From Alphaproteobacteria bacterium UBA2966 (lineage in GTDB: Bacteria > Pseudomonadota > Alphaproteobacteria > UBA2966): DNA of 12,512 nucleotides. The DNA is taken from NCBI GenBank assembly GCA_002348365.1, contig DEBC01000117.1, positions 75,747 through 88,258 on the forward strand, in the 5' to 3' direction. Shown here piece after piece: positions 1 to 6,623 of the stretch (position 1 is the stretch's first letter; the number at the start of each line of letters is the position of its first letter). The position numbers and the translations under genes were made by a program. The notes beneath the pieces are model-generated. The model was not told where the DNA came from. It saw only the letters and a list, made by a program, of their open reading frames with translations, and did no database searches.

Positions 1-116
1 TTCAGGCCCTTGGGGGCGAGTGCCGCATCATAAGTCTGCGATATCGCGCGGGCTGCCCTGCGTAGATTGAAGCAGAGGCAGTTTTCGGGCTCCGTGGGCG
101 CAGTCCGTGACACCAT
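1..116 (-). CDS. MarR-family transcriptional regulator, N-terminal part (cut by window edge)
   Basis: Only the first 38 codons are present; the gene continues beyond position 1. Reading from the ATG at 116-114, residues 13-38 contain CLCFNLRRAARAISQTYD followed by ALAPKGL. This is the typical first helix of MarR-family winged-helix dimers (Cys, then N-L-R-R-A-A-R-A, then Y-D..L.P.G.L), which precedes the DNA-binding domain. An AGGAG ribosome-binding site lies 9 nt upstream of the ATG (126-130), which supports this start over the GTG one codon later. MarR proteins are cytoplasmic repressors or activators that usually respond to phenolics, oxidants or other small ligands; no ligand can be inferred from this fragment. 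The palindrome at 144-169 just upstream suggests autoregulation. The gene is separated from plsY by about 226 nt and is probably its own transcription unit. The family call rests on a short N-terminal stretch. Confidence 0.78.
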   Translation of the reverse strand, partial: MVSRTAPTEPENCLCFNLRRAARAISQTYDAALAPKGL

Positions 117-143
117 GACTCAAGTCTCCTGGGGATTCCGGCA

Positions 144-169
144 ATATTAAGTGTGTATACACTTAATAT
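144..169. promoter_or_regulatory. Palindromic operator upstream of the marR-like gene
   Basis: This is a perfect inverted repeat with 11-bp arms, ATATTAAGTGT and ACACTTAATAT, around a 4-bp spacer (GTAT). It lies 27 nt upstream of the marR-like start codon and overlaps the likely -10 region of that gene. Operators of MarR dimers are typically palindromes of this size in the regulator's own promoter. Autorepression is therefore the natural inference, but binding is not shown by the sequence. No other gene start lies next to it, because plsY points toward it from the other side. Confidence 0.7.
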
Positions 170-189
170 CATCGATTTACAAGCGTCAA
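163..189 (-). promoter_or_regulatory. Candidate promoter of the marR-like gene
   Basis: On the minus strand a -35 like TTGACG (189-184) is followed by TATTAA (168-163) after 15 nt, or by TTAAGT (166-161) after 17 nt. Either -10 lies inside the palindrome at 144-169, so a bound repressor would block RNA polymerase. The -35 is good, the -10 is mediocre, and the spacing is short for the better hexamer. Confidence 0.45.
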
Positions 190-342
190 GGTGTATCTGT
201 CACGGTGACTCTTTGCGTAGCACGGCGGTTTCCTTCACCGATTTCGCAGAGGCACTGAATTTTTGAGGCAATCCCGGACTATGTGCGAAGTGTGCGAATT
301 CAACCGTCCGAACGGCGTGAAAAACGAACGATTCCGGGTGAT

Positions 343-978
343 TCAGGCATCTTCGCCAGCGTTCCGGCCTTTCAACTGAATTCGCGATTCTTCGCCCTTG
401 AGAAGCCGTCGGATATTGGCGTGGTGGCGGATGAACACGAGAACCGCAAGAAATACAGCCATTTCCGTTCGTTGCAGGTCGGCGAAATACCAGACATAGG
501 CCGGGGCGATGGCCGAGGCGACGAGGGCCGCCAGGGACGAATATCGAAACAGCCCTGCCATTGCGAGCCAGGTCAGGAAGGCGAGGAGGCCGGCGGGCCA
601 GGAGGCAGCAATCAGGATGCCAGAGGCTGTGGCGACACCCTTGCCGCCCTTGAACTTCAGCCAGACCGGGAACAGGTGTCCGAGAAAGGCGCCGCCGCCT
701 GCCAATACAGCCATATCGGGGCCAAACAGGCCGGCAATCAGGAAAGCGACGGCTCCTTTGCCACCGTCGAGCAAGACCGTAAATGCGGCCAGGGTCTTGT
801 TGCCGGTGCGCAGAACGTTGGTTGCGCCAATATTGCCAGAGCCGATCTGGCGGATATCTCCGTGGCCCGCGATCCTCGTCAGCACCAGTCCGAACGGGAT
901 GGAACCCAGCAGGTAACCCAAAACGGCTGCCGCGTAGAACGGCCACGCGTAGCTGAAGTCACCCATCGGATCTGGCAT
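343..978 (-). CDS. plsY: Acyl-phosphate:glycerol-3-phosphate acyltransferase PlsY
   Basis: PlsY is an inner-membrane enzyme that transfers an acyl group from acyl-phosphate to glycerol-3-phosphate to make lysophosphatidic acid, the first step of phospholipid synthesis. The 211-residue product has the family's usual size and about five hydrophobic segments. The motifs are clear: GSGNIGATNVLR (46-57), DGGKGA (71-76), GHLFPVWLKFKGGKG (100-114) and HHANIRRLLKGEE (185-197), which together form the glycerol-phosphate and acyl-phosphate binding loops. The start is the ATG at 978, 12 nt after the pyrC stop, with only a weak purine stretch before it; an in-frame ATG at 966 is an alternative. The tight spacing suggests co-transcription with pyrB-pyrC. 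In many alphaproteobacteria dprA and topA follow plsY; here a marR-like gene comes next. Confidence 0.96.
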   Translation of the reverse strand: MPDPMGDFSYAWPFYAAAVLGYLLGSIPFGLVLTRIAGHGDIRQIGSGNIGATNVLRTGNKTLAAFTVLLDGGKGAVAFLIAGLFGPDMAVLAGGGAFLGHLFPVWLKFKGGKGVATASGILIAASWPAGLLAFLTWLAMAGLFRYSSLAALVASAIAPAYVWYFADLQRTEMAVFLAVLVFIRHHANIRRLLKGEESRIQLKGRNAGEDA

Positions 979-990
979 GGCACGGGCGCT

Positions 991-2316
991 CTATGTGAGC
1001 GCGGCGAACTCGTAGACCGTATGTCCGGCAACGACGGTGCGCAACGCCCGGCCCTGCACGGGGCGACCGTCGAACGGCGTGTTCTTGGATTTCGCCACGA
1101 GCCCGTCCTCGCTGAGACGCCAGGGGGTATCGATATCGATAACGACCAGGTCGGCGGGCGCGCCCACCTCGAGCCGTCCAACATCTAGGCCAAGCAGCCG
1201 CGCCGGCGCCGCCGTCATCATCTCGAGGACGCGCATCAGAGGGATGGATCCGTTGTGATGCAGTTCGAGGGCGAGAGGCAGCATGGTCTCGAGGCCGGCG
1301 ATACCGTTCGCAGCCTGAATGAAGGGTTGGCGTTTGCTTTCCTGGTCTTGCGGACTGTGATCGCTGACGATGACATCGATGGTGCCGTCGCGCATGCCCT
1401 GGATCAGAGCCTGTCGATCTTCTTCTGCACGCAGCGGCGGCGAGGTCTTGGCAAATGATCGATATTCGCCGACCGCAGTTTCATTGAGTGCGAAATGATG
1501 GACGGCGACCCCCGCCGATACCGGCAGACCTTTTGCCTTGGCCTGCTGCAGGCGTGCGACAGTCTCGCCGGCGGAAATACACGCCGCGTGATAGCGGCCG
1601 CCGGTCAGCTCGACGAGTTGAAGATCGCGCTCCAGAGCGATGACTTCCGCGGCTACGGGGATACTGGGCAACCCCAGGCGCAGCGCCAGTTCACCCTCGT
1701 TCATGCAGCCGGCGCTCGCCAGAGCGGCTTCCTCGATATGTTGGACGATGAGCAGGTCGAGCCCCGACGCGTAGGCCAGGGCCCGGCGCATCAAATGCGC
1801 ATCGGCGACGGCACGATCGCCGTCCGTGAAAGCGACGGCACCGGCCTCGGCCAGGAGGCCCATCTCCGTCATCTCGCGTCCCTCGGTACCGTTGGTCAGG
1901 GCGCCCATGGGATGAACACGGACCACTGCATCTTCCCGGGCGCGGCGTTCGATGTACTCGACAAGTGCGGTGTCATCGATCACCGGGTCCGTACCAGGCA
2001 GGCAGATCACGGTTGTCACACCGCCCACGGCCGCCGCCTCCGTTCCCGTTGCCAGTGTTTCCTTGTGCTCGAAACCCGGCTCACCCAGAAAGGCGCGCAT
2101 GTCGATAAGTCCCGGTGCCAGGACGTTCCCGCCACAATCCACCGTACGGATACTGTCGGGAATGCCGTCCGCGAACAGCCCAGGACCGACTTCGGCAATC
2201 CGGTTGCCCTCGGTCAGCAGGGAACCCGCTTCATCCAGGTCCTTCCACGGATCGATCAGCCGGGCATTGGTATAAGCCACCTTGCCAGGATCGCCTTTGG
2301 AAAAGCTGCGGGCCAA
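991..2316 (-). CDS. pyrC: Dihydroorotase-like protein, probably non-catalytic PyrC' (PyrX) subunit
   Basis: This is an amidohydrolase-fold protein of 441 residues with the length and layout of type I dihydroorotases. Its position directly after pyrB fits the pyrimidine pathway. The active-site motif that should read D-x-H-x-H-x-R-x-P-G reads DMRAFLGEPG (72-81), so both metal-binding His and the substrate-binding Arg are replaced (R74, F76, G78). The substrate Asn of the usual M-P-N-T motif is Gly (LPGTD, 106-110). Later metal-site residues look retained: AFTDGD (162-167), QHIEE (192-196), HH (273-274) and SDHSP (318-322). Loss of HxH is known for PyrC' proteins that support PyrB structurally, so I infer a non-catalytic role. 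The start is a TTG at 2316 with GGAG 8 nt upstream, inside the end of pyrB; a GTG at codon 13 is an alternative. The gap from the pyrB stop is 5 nt. Confidence 0.9.
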   Translation of the reverse strand: MARSFSKGDPGKVAYTNARLIDPWKDLDEAGSLLTEGNRIAEVGPGLFADGIPDSIRTVDCGGNVLAPGLIDMRAFLGEPGFEHKETLATGTEAAAVGGVTTVICLPGTDPVIDDTALVEYIERRAREDAVVRVHPMGALTNGTEGREMTEMGLLAEAGAVAFTDGDRAVADAHLMRRALAYASGLDLLIVQHIEEAALASAGCMNEGELALRLGLPSIPVAAEVIALERDLQLVELTGGRYHAACISAGETVARLQQAKAKGLPVSAGVAVHHFALNETAVGEYRSFAKTSPPLRAEEDRQALIQGMRDGTIDVIVSDHSPQDQESKRQPFIQAANGIAGLETMLPLALELHHNGSIPLMRVLEMMTAAPARLLGLDVGRLEVGAPADLVVIDIDTPWRLSEDGLVAKSKNTPFDGRPVQGRALRTVVAGHTVYEFAALT

Positions 2317-2321
2317 TCGTG

Positions 2322-3299
2322 CTACTCCGCCGCTGCCGCTTTTCTGGGCGGGTCATTCGAAAGGTGCCCGGTCAGGACGTCGAGGCAGGCCATCCGGACG
2401 GCCACGCCCATTTCCACCTGTTCGCGGATGACGCTACGGTCTATGTCGTCCGCCACGTCGGTATCGATTTCGACACCACGATTCATCGGGCCTGGATGCA
2501 TGATCAGGGCGTCGGGCTTGGCCGCAGCAAGCTTCTGATAGTCGAGGCCGAAAAAGTGGAAATACTCGCGAACCGACGGGACGTAAGACCCCTGCATGCG
2601 TTCGGTCTGCAGCCGCAGCATCATGACGATATCCACACCGTCGAGGCCGCTCCCCATATCGTGGTGGACCGCGACCCCCATGCGTTCGAAAAGCGGGGAA
2701 ACAAGTGTCGGTGGGGCGACCACGCGCACGCGGGCTCCCATGGTGATCAGCAGTTGGATATTCGAACGCGCCACCCGGCTGTGCAGGATATCTCCGCAGA
2801 TCGCTACGATCAGTCCGTCGAGACGTCCGCGGCGCCGCCGGATGGTGAGCGCGTCGAGGAGGGCCTGCGTCGGGTGTTCATGACTGCCGTCACCGGCATT
2901 GATCACGGCGCAATCGACTTTCTGGGCCAGCAGATTGACGGCCCCCGAATGTGGATGACGCACCACCAGCACATCCGGGTGCATGGCATTGAGGGTCATG
3001 GCCGTGTCGATCAGGGTCTCGCCCTTGCGGATCGAAGAAGCTTCGGCCGACATGTTGATGACGTCGGCGCCGAGCCGCTTGCCTGCGAGCTCAAAGGACG
3101 TGCGCGTCCGTGTTGAACTTTCGAAGAAGAGGTTGATCTGGGTGCGGCCCCGCAGCAAGGATTGCTTTTTGTCGACCCGTCGATTCTGATCGACGTACTC
3201 CTCCGAGCGGTCAAGAAGGACGGTGATCTCGTCCGCCGATAGACCTTCGATGCCAAGGAGGTGGCGGTGCGGATACGTGTGAAGTTCGGCCGTGGCCAT
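2322..3299 (-). CDS. pyrB: Aspartate carbamoyltransferase catalytic subunit
   Basis: PyrB joins carbamoyl phosphate and L-aspartate to give N-carbamoyl-aspartate, the committed step of de novo pyrimidine synthesis, in the cytoplasm. All signature motifs are present in the 325-residue product. FFESSTRTRTSFE (58-70) and HPTQALLD (142-149) bind carbamoyl phosphate; SIRKGET (89-95) carries the active-site Lys loop contributed to the neighbouring subunit; HPGPMNRG (268-275) belongs to the aspartate domain. There is no pyrI in the window. The neighbouring dihydroorotase-like gene suggests a PyrB-PyrC' complex of the kind known from other bacteria. The ATG at 3299 has no Shine-Dalgarno sequence and lies only 9 nt from a -10-like TATATA, so the message may be leaderless. 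pyrB appears to head a pyrB-pyrC-plsY operon. Confidence 0.97.
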   Translation of the reverse strand: MATAELHTYPHRHLLGIEGLSADEITVLLDRSEEYVDQNRRVDKKQSLLRGRTQINLFFESSTRTRTSFELAGKRLGADVINMSAEASSIRKGETLIDTAMTLNAMHPDVLVVRHPHSGAVNLLAQKVDCAVINAGDGSHEHPTQALLDALTIRRRRGRLDGLIVAICGDILHSRVARSNIQLLITMGARVRVVAPPTLVSPLFERMGVAVHHDMGSGLDGVDIVMMLRLQTERMQGSYVPSVREYFHFFGLDYQKLAAAKPDALIMHPGPMNRGVEIDTDVADDIDRSVIREQVEMGVAVRMACLDVLTGHLSNDPPRKAAAAE

Positions 3300-3308
3300 T
3301 AAAGGGGC

Positions 3309-3338
3309 TATATACGCCCGCTAATGGATGCGGAGCAA
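3309..3338 (-). promoter_or_regulatory. Candidate pyrB promoter giving a leaderless mRNA
   Basis: In the 45-nt gap between the dioxygenase stop and the pyrB ATG, the minus strand shows TTGCTC (3338-3333), an 18-nt spacer and TATATA (3314-3309). The pyrB ATG begins 9 nt after the last base of TATATA, about where transcription would start. The bases in between (GCCCCTTTA) contain no ribosome-binding site. The hexamers are moderate matches and no start site has been measured. Confidence 0.45.
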
Positions 3339-3344
3339 GCAGTC

Positions 3345-4214
3345 TTATTGCGGCGGCGTGCCACGCAGGGTCGTGCGATGCAGATATCGGCGCTGCGGCA
3401 GCTCGTAATCACATATGGCGAGATGTTGGGTCGGGATGTTGTCCCACATCAACAGATCACCGACACGCCACTTATGCCTGTAGATGAACTCCGGCTTGGT
3501 GCAATGCGCGCAGAGCTCTGTCAGCAGGTCGCGGGCCTCATTGTCGGGCAGACCCAGGATGCCGGCTGTCTGACCCTCGTTGACATATATGCTCTTGCGC
3601 CCCGTGACCGGGTGGGTGCGTACGATTCGATGCACCACGGGTGGCGCCTTTTCCTGATGCGCGTCACTTAGTTCTGCGCCTTCGTCGCCATCCGCAACCA
3701 GCTTGGCGTGCCGGTTGGCCAGACTGAACTCGGCCTTCAAATCGGCGATATGAGATCTCATGCCCTCGGACAAAGCGTCGTAGGCGGCAGAGGTGCTGGC
3801 GAACAACGTGTCGCCCAATGGTTCGCCATCTTCATCGTGCGGCACCTCAATGGCATACAGCAACGAGCCCCGGCTTGGCACCGTCATGTAGGACAGGTCG
3901 GTATGCCAGTAGCGACCTGCATCGTAAATGCCGACGTGGCGCTCGCCGTCCATGACATTCGAGACGATCAGGATTTCGGGATGTTGAGGATGGAGATACT
4001 GGTCGAGGACGTGGACCTCGAGTTGGCCGAAACGTCGGCTGAACGAGAGGTGTTGGGCCTCGTCGATCGATTGATTCCGGAACAGCAACACCGAGTGTTC
4101 GTTGTATGCTTGTTCGATCTCAGAAAAGGTTTCCGCATCGAGGTCCTGAGCCAGGTCGACGCCACTGACCTCGGCGCCGAGAGCGGTCTCGAAGGGTTGT
4201 ACTTCCAACGTCAT
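3345..4214 (-). CDS. TauD/TfdA-family Fe(II)/2-oxoglutarate-dependent dioxygenase (first of a pair)
   Basis: Enzymes of this family use O2, Fe(II) and 2-oxoglutarate to hydroxylate a substrate, often releasing sulfite or cleaving an ether or similar bond; they are cytoplasmic. The 289-residue product is full length. The iron-binding facial triad is intact, with WHTDLSYM (H104, D106) and the distal His in WDNIPTQH (H264). The 2-oxoglutarate-binding arginines match RRYLHRTTLRG (R276, R280). An N-terminal GAEVSGVDL is also typical. The ATG at 4214 follows GGAAGAAGG with good spacing, which supports the start. It lies 53 nt downstream of the second dioxygenase and 45 nt upstream of pyrB, in the same direction. 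The substrate is unknown. Taurine, alkylsulfate, aryloxyalkanoate and small amino-acid derivatives are all precedents, and no ssu or tau transport genes are present to favour a sulfonate. Confidence 0.88.
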   Translation of the reverse strand: MTLEVQPFETALGAEVSGVDLAQDLDAETFSEIEQAYNEHSVLLFRNQSIDEAQHLSFSRRFGQLEVHVLDQYLHPQHPEILIVSNVMDGERHVGIYDAGRYWHTDLSYMTVPSRGSLLYAIEVPHDEDGEPLGDTLFASTSAAYDALSEGMRSHIADLKAEFSLANRHAKLVADGDEGAELSDAHQEKAPPVVHRIVRTHPVTGRKSIYVNEGQTAGILGLPDNEARDLLTELCAHCTKPEFIYRHKWRVGDLLMWDNIPTQHLAICDYELPQRRYLHRTTLRGTPPQ

Positions 4215-4267
4215 CGCTTGCCTTCTTCCTGTGAGCTCATGGCACCTAAGATTGTCGGCACGAACGT

Positions 4268-5125
4268 TCAGCGCGGGCGGTCGCCGGCCGCTGTGGTGCG
4301 ATACAGCAGCCTGGGCATCGAATCGTCATAGTCCCGAACCGCGTAGTGCATGGCGCAACGGTTGTCCCACATCAGTACGTCACCGACTTTCCAATGGTGC
4401 CGGAATGTGTTCTCCGGCCGGGTCGCCTGTGCCGTTAGCATGTCGAGAAGCGGTTGGCTTTCCTCGGGCGTCCAGCCAGTGAAGTTCAGGGTGTAGTGCG
4501 GGTTGACGTAGAGCGCCCGACGGCTCGTATCAGGGTGGGTCCGCACAACCGGGTGCGTGACAGACGGCGGCGCGACATCAACCGACAACCGGTTGGGAAC
4601 CTCCTGCACCAGCTTTTCAGCGGAGTGTTCGGCTGTCATGCCATCGAGGGTGGCTTTCAGTCCCGCCGACAGGCCTTCGTAGGCCTCGTACATGTTGCAA
4701 AACATGGTGTCGGCCTTACCTTCTGTGACTTCAATCGCGTAAAGGATCGATCCCAGAGGCGGCACCTCGTCGAAGGAAATATCCGAGTGCCAAAAGTCGT
4801 TGCGCGGACCGAGTTTGCCTGGCTGATTTTCCAGCACCATGACGTGGGGGTGGTCGTCCAGACCACGGCGTGAGCCCAGCGGGTGTGGCTCTGCTGAGCC
4901 GAATTTCTCGGTGAAGGTGACCAGGTTCTCGGGCATGATGTTCTGGCCTGGCAGGACGATCACCAGATTGTCGTGAAACGCTGCCCTGACCTCAGTGAAC
5001 ACCCCGTCATCGATGGGTTGCGACAAATCGACACCCGTGATCTCGGCGCCCAGGGTGCCGGACAAGGGCCGCACACTGATTTGTGCGTAGTCGGGTCGAT
5101 GATCGGTGGCCGTCTGTGTGGTCAT
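4268..5125 (-). CDS. TauD/TfdA-family Fe(II)/2-oxoglutarate-dependent dioxygenase (second of a pair)
   Basis: This is a 285-residue paralogue of the dioxygenase at 3345-4214. It keeps the full catalytic set: FWHSDISF (H113, D115), the distal His in WDNRCAMHYAV (H260) and arginines in MPRLLYRTTAAG (R272, R276). The N-terminal GAEITGVDLSQ and the central GSILYAIEV are shared with its neighbour (GAEVSGVDLAQ, GSLLYAIEV), so the two probably arose from a common ancestor. Residues around the substrate pocket differ: YVNPHYTLNFTGW here against YVNEGQTAGILGL in the other, so different substrates or successive steps are plausible. The gene starts 22 nt after the MmgE/PrpD-family stop, with no strong ribosome-binding site, and probably relies on translation of the preceding message. 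It is the fourth gene in transcription order after ruvX, the AEC permease and the mmgE-like gene. Confidence 0.88.
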   Translation of the reverse strand: MTTQTATDHRPDYAQISVRPLSGTLGAEITGVDLSQPIDDGVFTEVRAAFHDNLVIVLPGQNIMPENLVTFTEKFGSAEPHPLGSRRGLDDHPHVMVLENQPGKLGPRNDFWHSDISFDEVPPLGSILYAIEVTEGKADTMFCNMYEAYEGLSAGLKATLDGMTAEHSAEKLVQEVPNRLSVDVAPPSVTHPVVRTHPDTSRRALYVNPHYTLNFTGWTPEESQPLLDMLTAQATRPENTFRHHWKVGDVLMWDNRCAMHYAVRDYDDSMPRLLYRTTAAGDRPR

Positions 5126-5147
5126 GTAACTGGTTTCAATCCTGAAT

Positions 5148-6518
5148 TTAGGCTGCTCTGGGAGTCACCGCCGAATCACTGAAGAATTCAGCCATGTCGG
5201 ACACGTCCTCGAGAGCCATCACTTTGTCGATGACAATGTCCGCCTGGTCCCGGGACATCGGTGCCGCCCCCGAGGCCGCGCAGTCGTGGAACTTGGCCTT
5301 GAGGTCATCAAGACTCAGAGGGTTTTCCTGGGTCCCCGGCGTGTGATCAACGCGACGGGTCAGCGTGCCGTTGTCCTTCGTGTGAATAGTCAGTTCACAC
5401 GGCGAGAATTTGCCGGGCCAGTCTTCGTTGACGGTGACCGAGACGTTGCTTGCCAGCTTGTTGATCTGGTCGTCGAAGATCACATTCTCTTGGATCTCGG
5501 CGATGCCGAGCTTGCGCCGCGCGATGGCGCAGGCGATGGAGTATTGGACACTGAATTGCGCCGCCACCTGTGGATTGTCACCGGGATCCCAGTCGGCACC
5601 CACCAGCTGGTTCATGAAGGGTGAGATGACGACTTCCGCGCCCGTCACGTCATCTGTGCCGAGATCGAACTCGTCTGCAAGGTCGACCGCCCCCTGAATG
5701 GCGACGTGATTGGCGGTGCAACTTGGATATTTCTTGGTCACGGTGACGGCGTTCTCATAGCGCTCCCCGAGACCGGCGATCAGAGCCTCTGGATCTCCGT
5801 CTCCGTAGAGCGTGTAAAACCCGAATTTGCCCTCGAACGCTTCCTGCGGTGCGGTGATTCCCTGTTCGGCGGCCAATGCCGCGAAAACACTGGAGCGCGC
5901 GGCCATTCCCGAAAGAACCCGTTTGACCAGGCTCTTTTCAATGGTTGCCTGCTGAGGCCCGGACGCCTGGCTGAACGCCAGTCCGATGGCGTTGGCGACG
6001 CCCGCAGTATCAAGGCCGAGCAACTTCGAGGCCGCTGCTGCGCCGCCGAAGACGCCGTGCACCGCCGTGTTGAACCAGCCCCGATTGCCTGCCATGGCAC
6101 CACCTGACCGGCAAGTGAGATCATTGCCCAGTGCCAAGGCGGCGATGAAGTCCCGTCCACTCGCATGACATTTCTCTGCGATGGCCCAGGCGGCCGGCAT
6201 GGTGACGATGTCGGGGTGTACCGAGCCTTTCTCATAGACGCCGTCGTAATCGAGGGCGCCCGCGTAGGTGCCGTTCATCAAGGCGGCGGCGGTTGCCGGC
6301 AACCGCACATCTGAGCCAAATACCGTGCAGTCCGTGCTTCCGCCTTCTGCAAACACCAGGTTTTGCAGCGCTTCGGTTCCTGGCGCCTCGGTACCCGCCC
6401 AGGCCACGCCGAGGGTATCCAGCAGAAACCATTTTGTGACAGACACCGTTTCCGCGGACAGGTCCTCGAATTGCGTGGACGCGACGTGGTCGGCCAGGAT
6501 TTGCGACAGGCTGTTCAT
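5148..6518 (-). CDS. MmgE/PrpD-family protein (2-methylcitrate dehydratase / cis-aconitate decarboxylase superfamily)
   Basis: This 456-residue cytoplasmic protein has the family's normal length and features. These include the opening helical segment with KWFLLDTLGVAWAGTE (29-44), the active-site loop NGTYAGALDYDG with HPD shortly after (82-103), SLVKRVLSGMAARS (196-209), and KKYPSCTANH (262-271). The family contains 2-methylcitrate dehydratase (PrpD), cis-aconitate decarboxylase, and epimerases or lyases of amino-dicarboxylates, so a role on a di- or tricarboxylic acid is likely. PrpD itself is doubtful because prpB and prpC are not nearby. The neighbours are two TauD-type dioxygenases 22 nt downstream and a permease 105 nt upstream, all in the same direction. 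The ATG at 6518 has only a weak purine-rich stretch before it. The family call is firm; the reaction is unknown. Confidence 0.87.
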   Translation of the reverse strand: MNSLSQILADHVASTQFEDLSAETVSVTKWFLLDTLGVAWAGTEAPGTEALQNLVFAEGGSTDCTVFGSDVRLPATAAALMNGTYAGALDYDGVYEKGSVHPDIVTMPAAWAIAEKCHASGRDFIAALALGNDLTCRSGGAMAGNRGWFNTAVHGVFGGAAAASKLLGLDTAGVANAIGLAFSQASGPQQATIEKSLVKRVLSGMAARSSVFAALAAEQGITAPQEAFEGKFGFYTLYGDGDPEALIAGLGERYENAVTVTKKYPSCTANHVAIQGAVDLADEFDLGTDDVTGAEVVISPFMNQLVGADWDPGDNPQVAAQFSVQYSIACAIARRKLGIAEIQENVIFDDQINKLASNVSVTVNEDWPGKFSPCELTIHTKDNGTLTRRVDHTPGTQENPLSLDDLKAKFHDCAASGAAPMSRDQADIVIDKVMALEDVSDMAEFFSDSAVTPRAA

Positions 6519-6568
6519 CGTTGACGCTTAACGGTTGTTTGGTTCGGGTCGGCTGCGACCGGCGACAA

Positions 6569-6596
6569 TTTATCGGACGCGCTTATCAATGGGCAA
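6569..6596 (-). promoter_or_regulatory. Weak candidate promoter ahead of the mmgE/PrpD-tauD genes
   Basis: In the 105-nt gap after the permease gene the minus strand has TTGCCC (6596-6591), a 16-nt spacer and GATAAA (6574-6569), about 50 nt upstream of the MmgE/PrpD-family ATG. Each hexamer is a partial match. If it is real, the three enzyme genes could be expressed apart from the permease. Confidence 0.28.
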
Positions 6597-6623
6597 CGTC
6601 CCGAACGACATCGGAGGCGAACT

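Larger units (their letters stand above)
117..342. other. Intergenic region between plsY and the marR-like gene
   Basis: These 226 nt contain the palindrome and promoter described separately. They also contain an imperfect tandem 9-mer, TGTGCGAAG then TGTGCGAAT (282-299), and a 4-bp hairpin (CCGT/ACGG near 305-316) with no T-run. No convincing terminator for the plsY message and no small gene are visible. Confidence 0.5.

Noticed and set aside
282..299. Tandem 9-mer TGTGCGAAG/TGTGCGAAT
   Set aside because: Two imperfect copies only, with no further units and no link to a promoter; likely chance.
283..1188. Long plus-strand open frame opposite plsY and pyrC
   Set aside because: It is antisense to two clear genes, the translation is low-complexity and polar with no recognisable motif, and high-GC DNA commonly produces such frames.
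1495..3116. Long plus-strand open frames opposite pyrC and pyrB (1495-2538 and 2115-3116)
   Set aside because: They lie wholly antisense to conserved genes and show no family motifs.
4268..5125. Assigning this or the adjacent dioxygenase as true taurine dioxygenase (tauD)
   Set aside because: The family motifs fit, but no tauABC or other sulfonate genes are nearby, and the family covers many substrates.
5148..6518. Calling the MmgE/PrpD-family gene prpD
   Set aside because: prpB and prpC are absent from the window, and family membership alone does not set the substrate.
6546..6560. Inverted repeat GGTCG/CGACC after the permease gene, considered as a terminator
   Set aside because: The 5-bp stem with a 4-nt loop has no T-run on either strand.
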